NCBI RefSeq assembly: GCF_014650755.1
Contig: NZ_BMVO01000003.1
Location: forward strand, 186,001-250,000
Direction: 5' to 3'
Origin: Streptomyces chryseus
GTDB taxonomy: Bacteria > Actinomycetota > Actinomycetes > Streptomycetales > Streptomycetaceae
DNA length: 64,000 bases
Made by a program: the position numbers and the translations under genes
Part shown: positions 1-9,005 of the stretch, piece after piece
How the letters are laid out: each line of letters opens with the position of its first letter
Numbering within the stretch: position 1 is the first letter of the stretch
Notes under the pieces: model-generated
What the model was told of the DNA's origin: nothing
Seen by the model: the letters and a program-made list of their open reading frames with translations, nothing else
The model's database searches: none

Positions 1-1
1 C

Positions 2-400
2 CGGCGCCCCGAACCGCCGTACCACGCGGGCCCCGCGGCCGCCGGACTCGGCGCCACCGCCATGACGGACGTCAGCGACGGGCTGGTCGCCGACCTCGGG
101 CACATCGCGGAGGCCAGCAAGGTGCGCATCGACCTGCGGTCCGGGCTCATCGACATCCCCACCCAGATGTCCGACATCGGTCAGGCGGTCGGCGTGGACC
201 CCCTGCAGTGGGTACTGACCGGGGGAGAGGACCACGCGATCGTGGCGACCTTCCCGCCGGACACCAAGCTGCCCGCCCGCTGGAAGATCATCGGCGAGGT
301 CCTCAACCCGTCGGCGCTGCCGCAGGTGACGGTCGACGGGGCGCCCTGGACGAGCAAGGGCGGCTGGGACCACTTCGGCGACATCGAGACCGGACCGTAG
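2..400 (+). CDS. thiL: Thiamine-monophosphate kinase ThiL (C-terminal 132 residues)
   Basis: This is the last step of thiamine pyrophosphate synthesis: phosphorylation of thiamine monophosphate to the diphosphate in the cytoplasm. The frame is open from the window edge, so the N-terminal half lies outside; the family is usually about 320 residues. Visible family features are the TDVSDGL motif (ATM-type fold of the PurM/AIR-synthase superfamily, residues 22-28 of this fragment) and [11 protein letters not shown], the equivalent of the family GGEDYEL motif. It lies 37 bp upstream of thiD on the same strand, in keeping with a thiamine locus. Identification is firm; the real start cannot be seen here. 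Confidence 0.93.
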   Translation, partial: RRPEPPYHAGPAAAGLGATAMTDVSDGLVADLGHIAEASKVRIDLRSGLIDIPTQMSDIGQAVGVDPLQWVLTGGEDHAIVATFPPDTKLPARWKIIGEVLNPSALPQVTVDGAPWTSKGGWDHFGDIETGP

Positions 401-424
401 GCCCGGCCCGGGCCCGGGGCGTAC

Positions 425-430
425 TAGATT
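425..430 (+). promoter_or_regulatory. Candidate -10 element for a leaderless thiD transcript
   Basis: TAGATT fits the actinobacterial -10 pattern TAnnnT and ends 7 bp before the thiD ATG, where transcription would be expected to start. No ribosome binding site precedes that ATG. No convincing -35 element is visible about 17 bp upstream, so the call rests on the -10 and its spacing. Confidence 0.35.
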
Positions 431-437
431 CGCCCGT

Positions 438-1241
438 ATGCGAATACTTCCCTGCGTCCTCACCGTCGCCGGATCCGACTCCGGCGGCGGTGCCGGCATC
501 CAGGCCGACCTCAAGACGATGCTGGCGCTCGGCGTGCACGGCATGAGCGTGCTGACCGCGGTGACGGCGCAGAACTCCCTGGGCGTGCAAGGCGCCTGGG
601 ACCTGCCGGTGGAGGCCGTACGGGCCCAGTACCGCAGCGTCGTCGACGACATCGGCGTACAGGCCGTCAAGACCGGGATGCTCTCGTCCGCCGAACTCGT
701 CGAGACGGTCGCCGAACTGCTCGCCGGCACCGACGCCCCGGTGGTCGTCGACCCCGTGGGCGTCTCCAAGCACGGCGACCCGCTGCTCGCCACGTCCGCC
801 CTGGAATCCGTACGGACGAAACTCCTGCCCACGGCGACCGTCGCCACCCCCAACCTCGACGAGGTGGCCCAGCTCACCGGCGTACGCGTGGAGTCCGAGG
901 CCGGACTGCGGCGGGCGGCCGGCGCGCTCCTCGAATTCGGTCCGCGCTGGGTCCTCGTCAAGGGCGGCCACCTGCCGGGCGACGCGGTCGACCTGCTCAC
1001 GGACGGCACCGAGGAGCACTGGCTCCGCGCCCCCCGTCACGACAACCGGCACACCCACGGCACCGGCTGCACCCTGGCCTCCGCGATCGCCTCGGGACTC
1101 GCCAAGGGCCTCGACGTACCGCAGGCCGTGTCCGCCGCCAAGGAGTACGTGACCGAGGCGATCGCCGCCGGGTTCGCGCTCGGCGCCGGGATCGGGCCGG
1201 TCGACCACGGCTGGCGGCTCAGGAACAGCCCTGCGTCCTGA
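438..1241 (+). CDS. thiD: Hydroxymethylpyrimidine/phosphomethylpyrimidine kinase ThiD
   Basis: This ribokinase-family enzyme phosphorylates HMP and then HMP-phosphate to HMP-PP, the pyrimidine precursor of thiamine. The 267-residue length is normal for the family. Visible motifs are the substrate loop [17 protein letters not shown] at residues 8-24, KTGMLSS near residue 77, VKGGH, and the anion-hole signature [12 protein letters not shown] near residue 207. The ATG at 438 has no ribosome binding site but sits just after a TAGATT hexamer, suggesting a leaderless mRNA. It follows thiL directly; other thiamine synthesis genes are not in this window. Function is confident from sequence. Confidence 0.96.
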   Translation: MRILPCVLTVAGSDSGGGAGIQADLKTMLALGVHGMSVLTAVTAQNSLGVQGAWDLPVEAVRAQYRSVVDDIGVQAVKTGMLSSAELVETVAELLAGTDAPVVVDPVGVSKHGDPLLATSALESVRTKLLPTATVATPNLDEVAQLTGVRVESEAGLRRAAGALLEFGPRWVLVKGGHLPGDAVDLLTDGTEEHWLRAPRHDNRHTHGTGCTLASAIASGLAKGLDVPQAVSAAKEYVTEAIAAGFALGAGIGPVDHGWRLRNSPAS

Positions 1242-1278
1242 AGGCGGCCGCCCCGCCGGGGGCGTAGGGGAACAAAAA

Positions 1279-1311
1279 AGAACCGGTCCACCACGAGGGT
1301 GGACCGGTTCT
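1279..1311 (-). terminator. Rho-independent terminator of rpmB
   Basis: A 14-bp perfect stem (arms 1279-1292 and 1298-1311, loop ACGAG) is followed on the reverse strand by a run of six T. It lies 35 bp past the rpmB stop and also faces the end of thiD, so it may act on both. Confidence 0.85.
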
Positions 1312-1346
1312 CAAGCAACCAGCTAGGTGGCCGCGCTTGGCATACG

Positions 1347-1532
1347 TCAGCGCGAGACCTTGCCGGCCTTGATGCACGAGGTGCAGACGTTGAGCCGCTT
1401 CGGCGTCCGACCGACCACTGCACGCACGCGCTGGATGTTGGGATTCCAGCGACGGGACGTACGGCGGTGCGAGTGCGAAATGTTGTTGCCGAAGCCCGGC
1501 CCCTTGCCGCAGACGTCGCAGTTGGCAGCCAC
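1347..1532 (-). CDS. rpmB: 50S ribosomal protein L28, four-cysteine form
   Basis: Small basic protein of the large ribosomal subunit. The 61 residues begin [17 protein letters not shown] and end with [12 protein letters not shown], giving two CxxC pairs (Cys5/Cys8 and a pair near residues 53-56) that form a zinc ribbon. This is the zinc-containing C+ form; many streptomycetes also carry a zinc-free paralogue elsewhere that is induced under zinc starvation. It stands alone on the reverse strand, divergent from the DhaL-like gene, with a strong terminator behind it. A perfect 20-bp palindrome lies 35 bp upstream of its start codon. Confidence 0.97.
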   Translation of the reverse strand: MAANCDVCGKGPGFGNNISHSHRRTSRRWNPNIQRVRAVVGRTPKRLNVCTSCIKAGKVSR

Positions 1533-1567
1533 GGGTCACTCCAAAGACTTCAGATGCACTTACAGTG

Positions 1568-1587
1568 GATCCCGGCATGCCGGGATC
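1568..1587. repeat. Perfect 20-bp palindrome in the rpmB upstream region
   Basis: GATCCCGGCATGCCGGGATC is self-complementary over all 20 bases. It lies 35 bp upstream of the rpmB start on the reverse strand, so it is probably in the 5' leader or promoter. It could be an operator for a dimeric regulator or a leader hairpin. It does not resemble the AT-centred Zur box. Confidence 0.6.
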
Positions 1588-1789
1588 GAAGAATCGAGTG
1601 GCGTAGCCGGGGGAATGTCCCGATTCTCATCGGGCAACCGGAGCAGCATACATCGCCTGCTCCCGTAGAACGAAACTACCACGACCGCCGGGCGCCCCGT
1701 CCCCGTCCCCCTCCGCTCCGCCCCCGCCACCGGGCCCGGCCGTCGCGCGACTACCCTGCGGTGCAACCCGCTCTCAAGGAGGACGCCAG

Positions 1790-3424
1790 GTGCCGCAATC
1801 CCTCGACGCCGTCGCGGTACGCACCTGGTGCTCGCTGGCCCTGGAGGCCCTGGGCAGAGCCCGCGAGGAGATCGACGCGATCAACGTCTATCCGGTCGCG
1901 GACGGGGACACCGGCACCAATCTCTACCTGACCGTCGAGTCCGCCGCCCAGGCCGTCGAGGCGGTGTTCACCGCCCACGAGACCGTCACCCGGGCGGGAT
2001 CCGGGCAGGCGTCGGCCCCTGCCCTCGCCGACGCGGTACGGGCCATGGCGCACGGCGCGCTCATCGGCGCCCGGGGCAACTCGGGCACCATCCTGGCCCA
2101 GCTGCTGCGCGGCATGGCGCAGGTGCTCTCCGGCCGGGCGGCCGACGCCGAGGCGCTGCGCCGGGCGCTGCGCAGGGCCGCCGAATCGGCGTACCAGGCG
2201 GTCGCGCACCCCGTCGAGGGCACCGTCCTCACGGTGGCCACGGCCGCCGCCGAGGCCGCCGAGCGGACGGGCGGCGACGCCACCGAAGTGGTGCGCGCGG
2301 CGTACGAGGGGGCGCGCACCGCACTGGACGCGACCCCCCGGCAGCTGGCGGTGCTCGGCCGCGCGGGCGTGGTCGACGCGGGCGGCCGGGGCCTGGTGGC
2401 CGTGCTCGGCGCGCTGGTCGAAACCGTCTCGGGCGAGGCCGTCGCCGTACACGCGCCAAAGGCGCCGGCGCCGCTGCCCGAGGACGACGACTGCCCGGCC
2501 GACGCCCCGCAGGAGGGCGGCCCCGCCTTCGAGGTGATCTACCTGCTGGAGGCGGACGACGCGGCGGTGGCCCGGCTGCGCACCCGGCTCGACGGGCTCG
2601 GGGACTCGCTGGTCGTCGTCGGCGGCGACGGCCTGTGGAACGTCCATGTGCACGTGGACGACGCCGGCGCCGCCGTGGAGGCCGGCGTCGAGGCGGGCCG
2701 CCCGTACCGCATCCGCATCACCCACTTCGCCGCCGACCGGGTCGCCCCGCCCCGGGAGCGGGCCCAGCGGGCGGTCGTCGCCGTCGTACCGGGCGAGGGG
2801 CTCGCCGGGCTGTGCGCGGAGGCCGGCGCGACGACGGTGCTCGCGCGCCCCGGGGAGCCGCCCGCGAGCGGAGAGCTGGCGGAGGCGATCCGGCGCGCCC
2901 ACGCGCGCGAGGTCGTCCTGCTGCCGAACGACGCGGACCTGCGGCACACGGCGGCCGCGGCGGCCGAGCAGGTGCGGACCGAAGGGGTACGGGTCGCCCT
3001 CATCCCGACCCGCGCGGCGGTCCAGGGCATCGCGGCCCTCGCCGTCCACGAACCCGAACGGCGCTTCGACGAGGACGTCGTGGCGATGACCTCGGCGGCC
3101 GGCGCCACCCGCTACGGCGAACTGGCCGTCGCCGAACGGCAGTCGTGGACGACGGCCGGCATCTGCCAGGCGGGCGACGTGCTCGGCCTGATCGACGGCG
3201 ACGTCGCCGTGATCGGCTCCGACCTGACCGCGGCGGCCCGCACCGTCCTGGACCGGATGCTGGCGGCGGGCGGCGAGATGGTCACGCTGGTCCTCGGCGA
3301 GGACGCGCCGGCGGACCTCGCCGCGTACCTGGAGGGGTATGTACGCGAGTCCCACCTGGCGGTGGACACGGTGACATACGACGGCGGCCGCCAGTCGTCC
3401 CCCCTGCTGATCGGCGTCGAGTAG
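1790..3424 (+). CDS. DAK2/DhaL domain protein, FakA/YloV-like
   Basis: The N-terminal ~200 residues are a DhaL (DAK2) ATP-binding domain with NVYPVADGDTGTN near residue 24 and GARGNSGTI near residue 95. The rest matches the C-terminal part of the YloV/FakA family. In Firmicutes FakA phosphorylates fatty acids carried by FakB proteins; whether the actinobacterial protein does the same is not shown by sequence, and no FakB/DegV gene is adjacent. The GTG start at 1790 has a good AAGGAGG site 7 bp upstream. Length is 544 residues, typical for the family. It sits 60 bp upstream of recG, a neighbourhood also common in Firmicutes. Confidence 0.85.
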   Translation: MPQSLDAVAVRTWCSLALEALGRAREEIDAINVYPVADGDTGTNLYLTVESAAQAVEAVFTAHETVTRAGSGQASAPALADAVRAMAHGALIGARGNSGTILAQLLRGMAQVLSGRAADAEALRRALRRAAESAYQAVAHPVEGTVLTVATAAAEAAERTGGDATEVVRAAYEGARTALDATPRQLAVLGRAGVVDAGGRGLVAVLGALVETVSGEAVAVHAPKAPAPLPEDDDCPADAPQEGGPAFEVIYLLEADDAAVARLRTRLDGLGDSLVVVGGDGLWNVHVHVDDAGAAVEAGVEAGRPYRIRITHFAADRVAPPRERAQRAVVAVVPGEGLAGLCAEAGATTVLARPGEPPASGELAEAIRRAHAREVVLLPNDADLRHTAAAAAEQVRTEGVRVALIPTRAAVQGIAALAVHEPERRFDEDVVAMTSAAGATRYGELAVAERQSWTTAGICQAGDVLGLIDGDVAVIGSDLTAAARTVLDRMLAAGGEMVTLVLGEDAPADLAAYLEGYVRESHLAVDTVTYDGGRQSSPLLIGVE

Positions 3425-3484
3425 CGCCTCCCGCCGCCCCGGCGGGGCGCCTCCCGCGAGGGAACGTGGCCCGTTGTCAGTGGT

Positions 3485-5716
3485 GTGGTGTGCAATGGTC
3501 CCGTGCCCGCGCTCGACGAACCACTCAAGAAGACGCTCGGCGGCACCACCGCGAAGGTGATGGCCGAGCACCTCGACCTGCACACGGTCGGTGACCTGCT
3601 GCACCACTACCCCCGGCGGTACGCCGAGCGCGGCGAGCTGACCCAGCTCGCCGACCTCCCGCTCGACGAGCACGCCACCGTCGTGGCGCAGGTCGCCGAC
3701 GCCCGGGTGCTGCGCTTCAACAACGGCAAGGGCCAGCGCCTTGAAGTGACCCTCACCGACGGCAGCGGACGGCTCCAGCTGGTCTTCTTCGGCAAGTCGA
3801 TCTACCACCACCAGAAAGAACTGCTGCCCGGCCGCCGCGGCATGTTCTCCGGCAAGGTCGGCATGTTCCGCACCGTCCGCCAGCTCTCCCACCCGGCGTA
3901 CGAGATGCTCGGCGCGGACAGCGGCGCGGACGCCGTCGAGGCCTGGGCGAACCAGCTGATCCCGCTCTACCCCGCCTGCGCCCAGATGGAGAGCTGGAAG
4001 ATCGCCAAGACGGTCGACGTGGTGCTGGCCTCCATGGAGGCCACCGGCTGGCAGGAGATCACCGACCCCCTGCCGCCCGCCCTGCGCGAGGGCCGGGGCC
4101 TCACCGACCTGCCCGACGCGTTCCGCAAGGTGCACCGGCCGCGCACCAAGGCCGACATCGCCGAGGCGCGCGACCGGCTCAAGTGGGACGAGGCGTTCGT
4201 TCTCCAAGTCGCGCTGGCCCGGCGCCGGTTCGCCGACAGCCAGCTGCCGGCCGTCGCCCGCAGGCCCGTCCCCGGCGGTCTGCTCGACGCCTTCGACGCC
4301 AAGCTGCCCTTCACGCTCACCGACGGGCAGCAGCGCGTCTCCAAGGAGATCTTCGACGACCTGGCCACCGAGCACCCCATGCACCGGCTGCTCCAGGGCG
4401 AGGTCGGATCGGGAAAGACGATGGTCGCGCTGCGCGCGATGCTCGCCGTCGTCGACGCGGGCGGGCAGGCGGCGATGCTCGCGCCCACCGAGGTGCTCGC
4501 CCAGCAGCACCACCGGTCGATCACCGAGATGATGGGCGAGCTGGCCGAGGGGGGCCTGCTCGGCGGCGCCGAGCAGGGCACCAAGGTCGTCCTGCTCACC
4601 GGCTCCATGGGCATGCCCGCCCGCCGCCAGGCCCTGCTGGACCTGGTCACCGGCGAGGCCGGCGTCGTCATCGGGACGCACGCGCTGATCGAGGACAAGG
4701 TGCGGTTCCACGACCTCGGCCTGGTCGTCGTGGACGAACAGCACCGCTTCGGCGTCGAGCAGCGCGACGCCCTGCGGTCCAAGGGCAAGCAGCCCCCGCA
4801 CCTGCTCGTCATGACGGCCACGCCCATCCCGCGCACGGTCGCGATGACCGTCTTCGGCGATCTGGAGACCTCCGTCCTGGACCAGCTCCCGGCCGGCCGC
4901 TCGCCCATCGCCACCCACGTCGTCCCGGCCAAGGACAAGCCGCACTTCCTCGCCCGCGCGTGGGAGCGCGTGCGCGAGGAAGTGGAGAACGGGCACCAGG
5001 CGTACGTCGTCTGCCCCCGCATCGGCGACGGCGAGGACGACCCCAAGGCGGCCAAGGGCGGCAGGAAGAAGGCCGCGTCCGCCGAGGAGGACCCGGAGAA
5101 GCGGCCGCCGCTCGCCGTGGTGGAGATCGCCGAGCAGATCGCCGCCGGCCCCCTCCAGGGCCTGCGCGTCGAAGTGCTGCACGGCCGGATGCAGCCCGAC
5201 GACAAGGACGACGTCATGCGCCGCTTCTCCGCGGGCGACGTGGACGTCCTGGTCGCCACCACCGTCATCGAGGTCGGCGTGAACGTCCCCAACGCCACCG
5301 CCATGGTGATCATGGACGCCGACCGGTTCGGCGTCTCGCAGCTGCACCAGCTGCGCGGCCGGGTCGGCCGGGGCTCGGCCCCCGGGCTGTGCCTGCTGGT
5401 CAGCGAGATGCACGAGGCGAGCCCGGCCCGCGCGAGGCTGGCCGCCGTGGCCGCCACGCTCGACGGCTTCGAGCTCTCCCGCATCGACCTCGAACAGCGT
5501 CGCGAGGGCGATGTGCTCGGCCAGGCCCAGTCCGGAGTCCGCTCGTCCCTGCGGGTGCTCGCCGTCATCGACGACGAGGAGGTCATCGTGGCGGCCCGCG
5601 AGGAGGCCACCGCCGTGGTCGCCGCCGACCCGGAGCTCGAACGGCTCCCGGAGCTGCGCACCGCCCTCGACGCCCTGCTGGACAAGGAGCGGGAGCAGTA
5701 CCTCGACAAGGGCTGA
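3485..5716 (+). CDS. recG: ATP-dependent DNA helicase RecG
   Basis: Superfamily 2 double-strand DNA translocase that remodels stalled forks and Holliday junctions. An N-terminal OB-type wedge domain (about residues 60-160) is followed by the helicase core: Walker A GEVGSGKT near residue 306, motif II DEQHRFG near 417 (the DEQH variant typical of RecG), TATPIPRT near 440, and QLRGRVGRG near 625 before the C-terminal clamp. A charged Lys/Glu-rich insert lies near residues 518-540. Length is 743 residues as drawn. GTG at 3488 or 3503 are also possible starts, and the latter gives the usual MPALDEPL N-terminus; no strong ribosome binding site settles it. Confidence 0.95.
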   Translation: MVCNGPVPALDEPLKKTLGGTTAKVMAEHLDLHTVGDLLHHYPRRYAERGELTQLADLPLDEHATVVAQVADARVLRFNNGKGQRLEVTLTDGSGRLQLVFFGKSIYHHQKELLPGRRGMFSGKVGMFRTVRQLSHPAYEMLGADSGADAVEAWANQLIPLYPACAQMESWKIAKTVDVVLASMEATGWQEITDPLPPALREGRGLTDLPDAFRKVHRPRTKADIAEARDRLKWDEAFVLQVALARRRFADSQLPAVARRPVPGGLLDAFDAKLPFTLTDGQQRVSKEIFDDLATEHPMHRLLQGEVGSGKTMVALRAMLAVVDAGGQAAMLAPTEVLAQQHHRSITEMMGELAEGGLLGGAEQGTKVVLLTGSMGMPARRQALLDLVTGEAGVVIGTHALIEDKVRFHDLGLVVVDEQHRFGVEQRDALRSKGKQPPHLLVMTATPIPRTVAMTVFGDLETSVLDQLPAGRSPIATHVVPAKDKPHFLARAWERVREEVENGHQAYVVCPRIGDGEDDPKAAKGGRKKAASAEEDPEKRPPLAVVEIAEQIAAGPLQGLRVEVLHGRMQPDDKDDVMRRFSAGDVDVLVATTVIEVGVNVPNATAMVIMDADRFGVSQLHQLRGRVGRGSAPGLCLLVSEMHEASPARARLAAVAATLDGFELSRIDLEQRREGDVLGQAQSGVRSSLRVLAVIDDEEVIVAAREEATAVVAADPELERLPELRTALDALLDKEREQYLDKG

Positions 5717-5724
5717 CAATGGGG

Positions 5725-5744
5725 GAGCGGAATCCGTTCCGCTC
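5725..5744 (+). terminator. Short hairpin between recG and rsmD
   Basis: An 8-bp stem GAGCGGAA/TTCCGCTC with a 4-base loop lies 8 bp past the recG stop. It has no T run, so it may be only a weak pause or processing site. Confidence 0.3.
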
Positions 5745-5776
5745 GCCCGCACCTACGACCCTAGGACCCGACACCC

Positions 5777-6361
5777 ATGACCCGCGTGATCGCCGGCACG
5801 GCCGGCGGACGCCGCCTGGCCGTCCCGCCGGGCAACGGCACCCGCCCCACATCCGACCGCGCGCGTGAGGGCCTGTTCTCCACCTGGCAGTCGCTGCTCG
5901 GCACCCTGGAGGGCATCAGGATCGCCGACCTGTACGCGGGTTCGGGCGCCGTGGGCCTGGAGGCGCTGTCGCGCGGCGCCGCGCACGCCCTGCTGGTCGA
6001 GGCCGACGGCCGGGCCGCCCGCACGGTCCGGGACAACGTCCGCACCCTGGGCCTGCCCGGCGCCGAGGTCCGGGCGGGCAAAGCGGAGCAGATCGTGACA
6101 GGCCCGGCGCCCGAGACGCCGTACGACGTGGTGTTCCTCGACCCTCCGTACGCCGTCACGGACGACGATCTTCGGGAGATCCTCCTCACACTCCGCACCC
6201 AGGGCTGGCTCGCGGACGACGCCGTGGCCACCGTGGAGCGCAGCACAAGAGGTGGAGAGTTCAACTGGCCCACGGGATTCGAGCCATTGCGGGCCCGTCG
6301 CTACGGCGAGGGCACGCTTTGGTACGGTCGCGCCGCCTCTACGTGCGAAGACGCACGATGA
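5777..6361 (+). CDS. rsmD: 16S rRNA (guanine(966)-N2)-methyltransferase RsmD
   Basis: SAM-dependent enzyme that methylates G966 of 16S rRNA in the 30S subunit. The 194 residues show the N-terminal [12 protein letters not shown] segment, SAM-binding motif [19 protein letters not shown] from residue 50, and the catalytic N-methyltransferase tetrapeptide DPPY near residue 121. It lies between recG and coaD, the usual actinobacterial order. Its TGA overlaps an ATG at 6358 that could be an alternative coaD start, so the two are probably translated together. Confident call. Confidence 0.95.
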   Translation: MTRVIAGTAGGRRLAVPPGNGTRPTSDRAREGLFSTWQSLLGTLEGIRIADLYAGSGAVGLEALSRGAAHALLVEADGRAARTVRDNVRTLGLPGAEVRAGKAEQIVTGPAPETPYDVVFLDPPYAVTDDDLREILLTLRTQGWLADDAVATVERSTRGGEFNWPTGFEPLRARRYGEGTLWYGRAASTCEDAR

Positions 6362-6387
6362 CCGGACCGGAGAGCGAGGGACTACAG

Positions 6388-6867
6388 ATGCGCCGCGCAG
6401 TCTGTCCCGGGTCATTCGACCCGATCACCAATGGACATCTCGACATCATTGCCCGCGCCTCCAAGCTGTACGACGTCGTACACGTCGCGGTGATGATCAA
6501 CCAGTCCAAGCAGGGGCTGTTCACGGTCGACGAGCGGATCGACCTGATCCGAGAGATCACCGCCGAGTTCGGCAACGTCGAGGTCGAGGCCTTCCACGGG
6601 CTCCTGGTCGACTTCTGCAAGCAGCGCGACATCCCGGCCATCGTGAAGGGCCTGCGCGCGGTCAGCGACTTCGACTACGAGCTCCAGATGGCCCAGATGA
6701 ACAACGGCCTCTCGGGGGTCGAGACCCTGTTCGTCCCCACCAACCCCACCTACAGCTTCCTCTCCTCCAGCCTGGTCAAGGAGGTCGCGGCCTGGGGCGG
6801 CGACGTCTCCCACCTGGTCCCCCCGAGGGTGCTCGGCGCGCTCACCGAGCGCCTCACCAAGAAGTGA
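6388..6867 (+). CDS. coaD: Phosphopantetheine adenylyltransferase CoaD
   Basis: Transfers AMP from ATP to 4'-phosphopantetheine, the penultimate step of coenzyme A synthesis. The chosen ATG at 6388 gives [17 protein letters not shown], the standard N-terminus of the family with the nucleotidyltransferase motif FDPITNGH (T/HxGH class), and 159 residues, the usual length; GAGCGAGGG just upstream can serve as ribosome binding site. The C-terminal [14 protein letters not shown] segment is the family ISSTxVR/KE motif. An in-frame ATG at 6358 overlapping the rsmD stop would add ten residues and is less likely. Very confident. Confidence 0.96.
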   Translation: MRRAVCPGSFDPITNGHLDIIARASKLYDVVHVAVMINQSKQGLFTVDERIDLIREITAEFGNVEVEAFHGLLVDFCKQRDIPAIVKGLRAVSDFDYELQMAQMNNGLSGVETLFVPTNPTYSFLSSSLVKEVAAWGGDVSHLVPPRVLGALTERLTKK

Positions 6868-6964
6868 CAATCTGACGGAACGTCACCAGGTGTCGGGCGG
6901 GGGCCGACTGCCCGTACAGTCGTCCCGTCCGTCTCCAGCCGGAAGAACAGGTGGCGAGCACACG

Positions 6965-8029
6965 GTGGACGTGCAGAAGAAGCTCGACGAGATCGTCGAA
7001 GCGGTGGGCAGCGCCCGGTCGATGCCCATGTCGGCCTCGTGCGTGGTCAACCGCGCCGATCTGCTCTCGATGCTCGAAGAGGTGCGCCAGGCACTGCCCG
7101 GCTCCCTGGCGCAGGCCCAGGAGCTGATCGGCGGCCACGAGCAGATCACCGAGCGGGCCCGCCAGGAGGCCGAGCGGATCATCGAGTCCGCGCACGCCGA
7201 ACGCGGGTCGCTCATCTCCGACACCGAGGTCGCCCGCCGCTCCCAGGAGGAGGCCGACCGCATCCTCGCCGAGGCCCGCCGCGACGCGGAGGAGATCCGC
7301 GCCGAGGCCGACGAGTACGTCGACTCCAAGCTCGCGAACTTCGAGGTCGTCCTCACCAAGACCCTCGGCTCCGTCGACCGCGGCCGCGAGAAGCTGCTCG
7401 GCCGGGGCCCCGGCCTCGACGAGCAGGGGTACGCCGACGAGGAGGCCCCGGAGCGCAGCCACGACCCGGAGACCCTCAGGCAGCGCGCGGACGAGTACGT
7501 CGACACCAAGCTCGGCGCTTTCGAGGCCGTGCTCTCCAAGACCCTCGAAGCCGTCGGCCGCGGCCGGCAGAAGCTGCACGGCCGGGTGGCCTCGGACGAG
7601 CTCGGCGCGCACATGGTGGCCCAGGACGAGGCCGGAGCGCAGCACAGCAGCGACGCGGACTTCCTCGCCGACCTGGCCGAGCCGCAGGCCGCCGTGCCCG
7701 TGGCCGCCCCGCAGCAGGCGCCGCACATCCCCGCGCAGCAGCCGTACGACCCGTACGCCTACCAGCAGCCCGCGCAGCAGCAGGACCCCTACGCGTACCA
7801 GCAGCCCCAGGACCCGTACGCCGCCCAGCAGCCCGATCCGTACGGCTACCAGCAGGACCCCTACGCGTACCAGCAGCACCAGCAGCAGGGCTACGGCCAG
7901 GGTCAGGACTACGGCCACCCGCAGCAGGGGCACGTCCCCCAGCAGCAGGGCGCGCTCGACGAGACCAGCCTGTTCGACACCAGCATGATCGACCTCGATC
8001 AGCTGCGGGAGTACGAACAGGGGCGCTAG
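6965..8029 (+). CDS. Coiled-coil protein with duplicated DEYVD module and DPYxYQQ repeat tail
   Basis: Conserved in streptomycetes between coaD and DUF177/rpmF (often annotated as ATP synthase subunit B-like or DivIVA-like). The 354 residues have three parts. Residues 1-110 are a conserved head followed by a charged coiled coil rich in Glu, Arg and Ala. Residues 115-147 and 175-207 are two copies of a module DEYVD[ST]KL..FE.VL[ST]KTL..V.RGR.KL.GR. The tail from about residue 258 is a Gln/Tyr/Pro-rich low-complexity region with five DPYxYQQ-like units. No signal peptide or membrane segment is visible. A scaffold or cell-envelope role is plausible by analogy with DivIVA-type proteins but unproven. 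The GTG at 6965 was chosen because it gives the conserved MDVQKKLDEIV N-terminus. Confidence 0.8.
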   Translation: MDVQKKLDEIVEAVGSARSMPMSASCVVNRADLLSMLEEVRQALPGSLAQAQELIGGHEQITERARQEAERIIESAHAERGSLISDTEVARRSQEEADRILAEARRDAEEIRAEADEYVDSKLANFEVVLTKTLGSVDRGREKLLGRGPGLDEQGYADEEAPERSHDPETLRQRADEYVDTKLGAFEAVLSKTLEAVGRGRQKLHGRVASDELGAHMVAQDEAGAQHSSDADFLADLAEPQAAVPVAAPQQAPHIPAQQPYDPYAYQQPAQQQDPYAYQQPQDPYAAQQPDPYGYQQDPYAYQQHQQQGYGQGQDYGHPQQGHVPQQQGALDETSLFDTSMIDLDQLREYEQGR

Positions 8030-8036
8030 CCGCCGA

Positions 8037-8066
8037 TTGGGCCCTGAGCGAAGCGTCAAGTATCCT
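8037..8066 (+). promoter_or_regulatory. Candidate promoter for the DUF177-rpmF-rnc operon
   Basis: TTGGGC (8037-8042) and TATCCT (8061-8066) are separated by 18 bp just after the preceding gene stops. This placement would give the DUF177-rpmF-rnc group its own start about 95 bp upstream of the first codon. Matches to consensus are moderate. Confidence 0.4.
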
Positions 8067-8168
8067 GGCTCTTCGGTCGCGCGTATGCCCGCGATCACGG
8101 CTGCCCGCTTCGCGTTCCGCGACGGCGACACGGCGGCCCACCACAGCGAACCGAAAGCAGGAAGACCC

Positions 8169-8810
8169 CTGAACGCCCACCTCGACCACCGCAACCCCCT
8201 CGTGTTCGACACACACGAGCTGGGCCGGCGTCCCGGTGCGCTCCAGCGGCTGACCCGCTCGGTGGGCGCCCCCAAGGACCTCGGTCTCGACGGGGTCATC
8301 GGCGTGCCCGAGGGCGCGCCGGTGGATCTCAGGCTCCGCCTCGAATCCGTCATGGAAGGGGTGCTCGTCACAGGCACCGCCCGTGCGACGGCCGAGGGGG
8401 AGTGCGTAAGGTGTCTGGAGCCGCTGGAGCTGGACGTTGCAGCGGACTTCCAGGAGATGTTCTCGTACCCTGCCGCCGATGACCGGGGCCGCTCCAAAGC
8501 GGAACCGGCCGACGACGACGAGGACGACGAGGACAGGCTCTACCTCGAGGACGGTCTTTTCGACCTCGAGTCCGTGCTGCGCGATGCGGTGGTGCTCGCA
8601 CTGCCGATGCAGCCGGTGTGCCGGGAGGACTGCCCCGGCCTGTGCCCGCAGTGCGGGATCAGGCTGGACGAGAATCCCGATCACAACCATGACGCCGTCG
8701 ACATTCGATGGGCGGCACTGCAAGGACTCGCCGGGACCAACCAGGACGGCGAGAAGGACAACATTGGCGACGCCGCCGAGTCGGGCGTCGACGAGAAGCA
8801 GGAGAAGTAG
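8169..8810 (+). CDS. DUF177 (YceD-family) zinc-ribbon protein
   Basis: Homologues of this protein sit beside rpmF in nearly all bacteria and are linked to 23S rRNA/large-subunit assembly. About 213 residues: an N-terminal region beginning [18 protein letters not shown], a central CVRCLEPLE motif (Cys-x2-Cys), an acidic linker with a run of Asp/Glu, and a C-terminal [14 protein letters not shown] cysteine cluster that probably binds zinc. The CTG at 8169 is used because homologues start there and an AGGAAG site precedes it; an ATG at 8085 would add 28 unconserved residues. It ends 2 bp before rpmF, so the two are translationally linked. Confidence 0.85.
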   Translation: MNAHLDHRNPLVFDTHELGRRPGALQRLTRSVGAPKDLGLDGVIGVPEGAPVDLRLRLESVMEGVLVTGTARATAEGECVRCLEPLELDVAADFQEMFSYPAADDRGRSKAEPADDDEDDEDRLYLEDGLFDLESVLRDAVVLALPMQPVCREDCPGLCPQCGIRLDENPDHNHDAVDIRWAALQGLAGTNQDGEKDNIGDAAESGVDEKQEK

Positions 8811-8812
8811 CC

Positions 8813-8986
8813 GTGGCTGTTCCGAAGCGGAAGATGTCGCGCAGCAACACGCGCCACCGCCGGTCGCAGTGGAAGGCTGCGGTCCCCACCCTGGTTTCGT
8901 GTGAGCGTTGCCAGGAGCCGAAGCTCCAGCACATCGCGTGCCCGAGCTGCGGCACGTACAACAAGCGCCAGGTCCTCGAGGTCTGA
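8813..8986 (+). CDS. rpmF: 50S ribosomal protein L32, zinc form
   Basis: Small large-subunit protein. The 57 residues start [20 protein letters not shown], the invariant L32 N-terminus, which fixes the GTG at 8813. [17 protein letters not shown] carries two CxxC pairs that bind zinc. It follows the DUF177 gene by 2 bp and precedes rnc by 19 bp, forming the conserved yceD-rpmF-rnc operon. No second copy is in this window. Confidence 0.97.
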   Translation: MAVPKRKMSRSNTRHRRSQWKAAVPTLVSCERCQEPKLQHIACPSCGTYNKRQVLEV

Positions 8987-9005
8987 GCGGCTGGTGAGAG
9001 GCACG

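Noticed and set aside
1751..5752. A reverse-strand open frame of more than 1300 codons opposite the DhaL-like and recG genes
   Set aside because: High GC content leaves few stops in the antisense frame; it covers two well-recognised forward genes and its translation is low-complexity Arg/Gly/Asp/Val with no family features.
7740..7935. Short tandem repeats that might suggest a CRISPR or VNTR locus
   Set aside because: They encode DPYxYQQ units in frame with the coiled-coil protein and have no spacer-repeat organisation.
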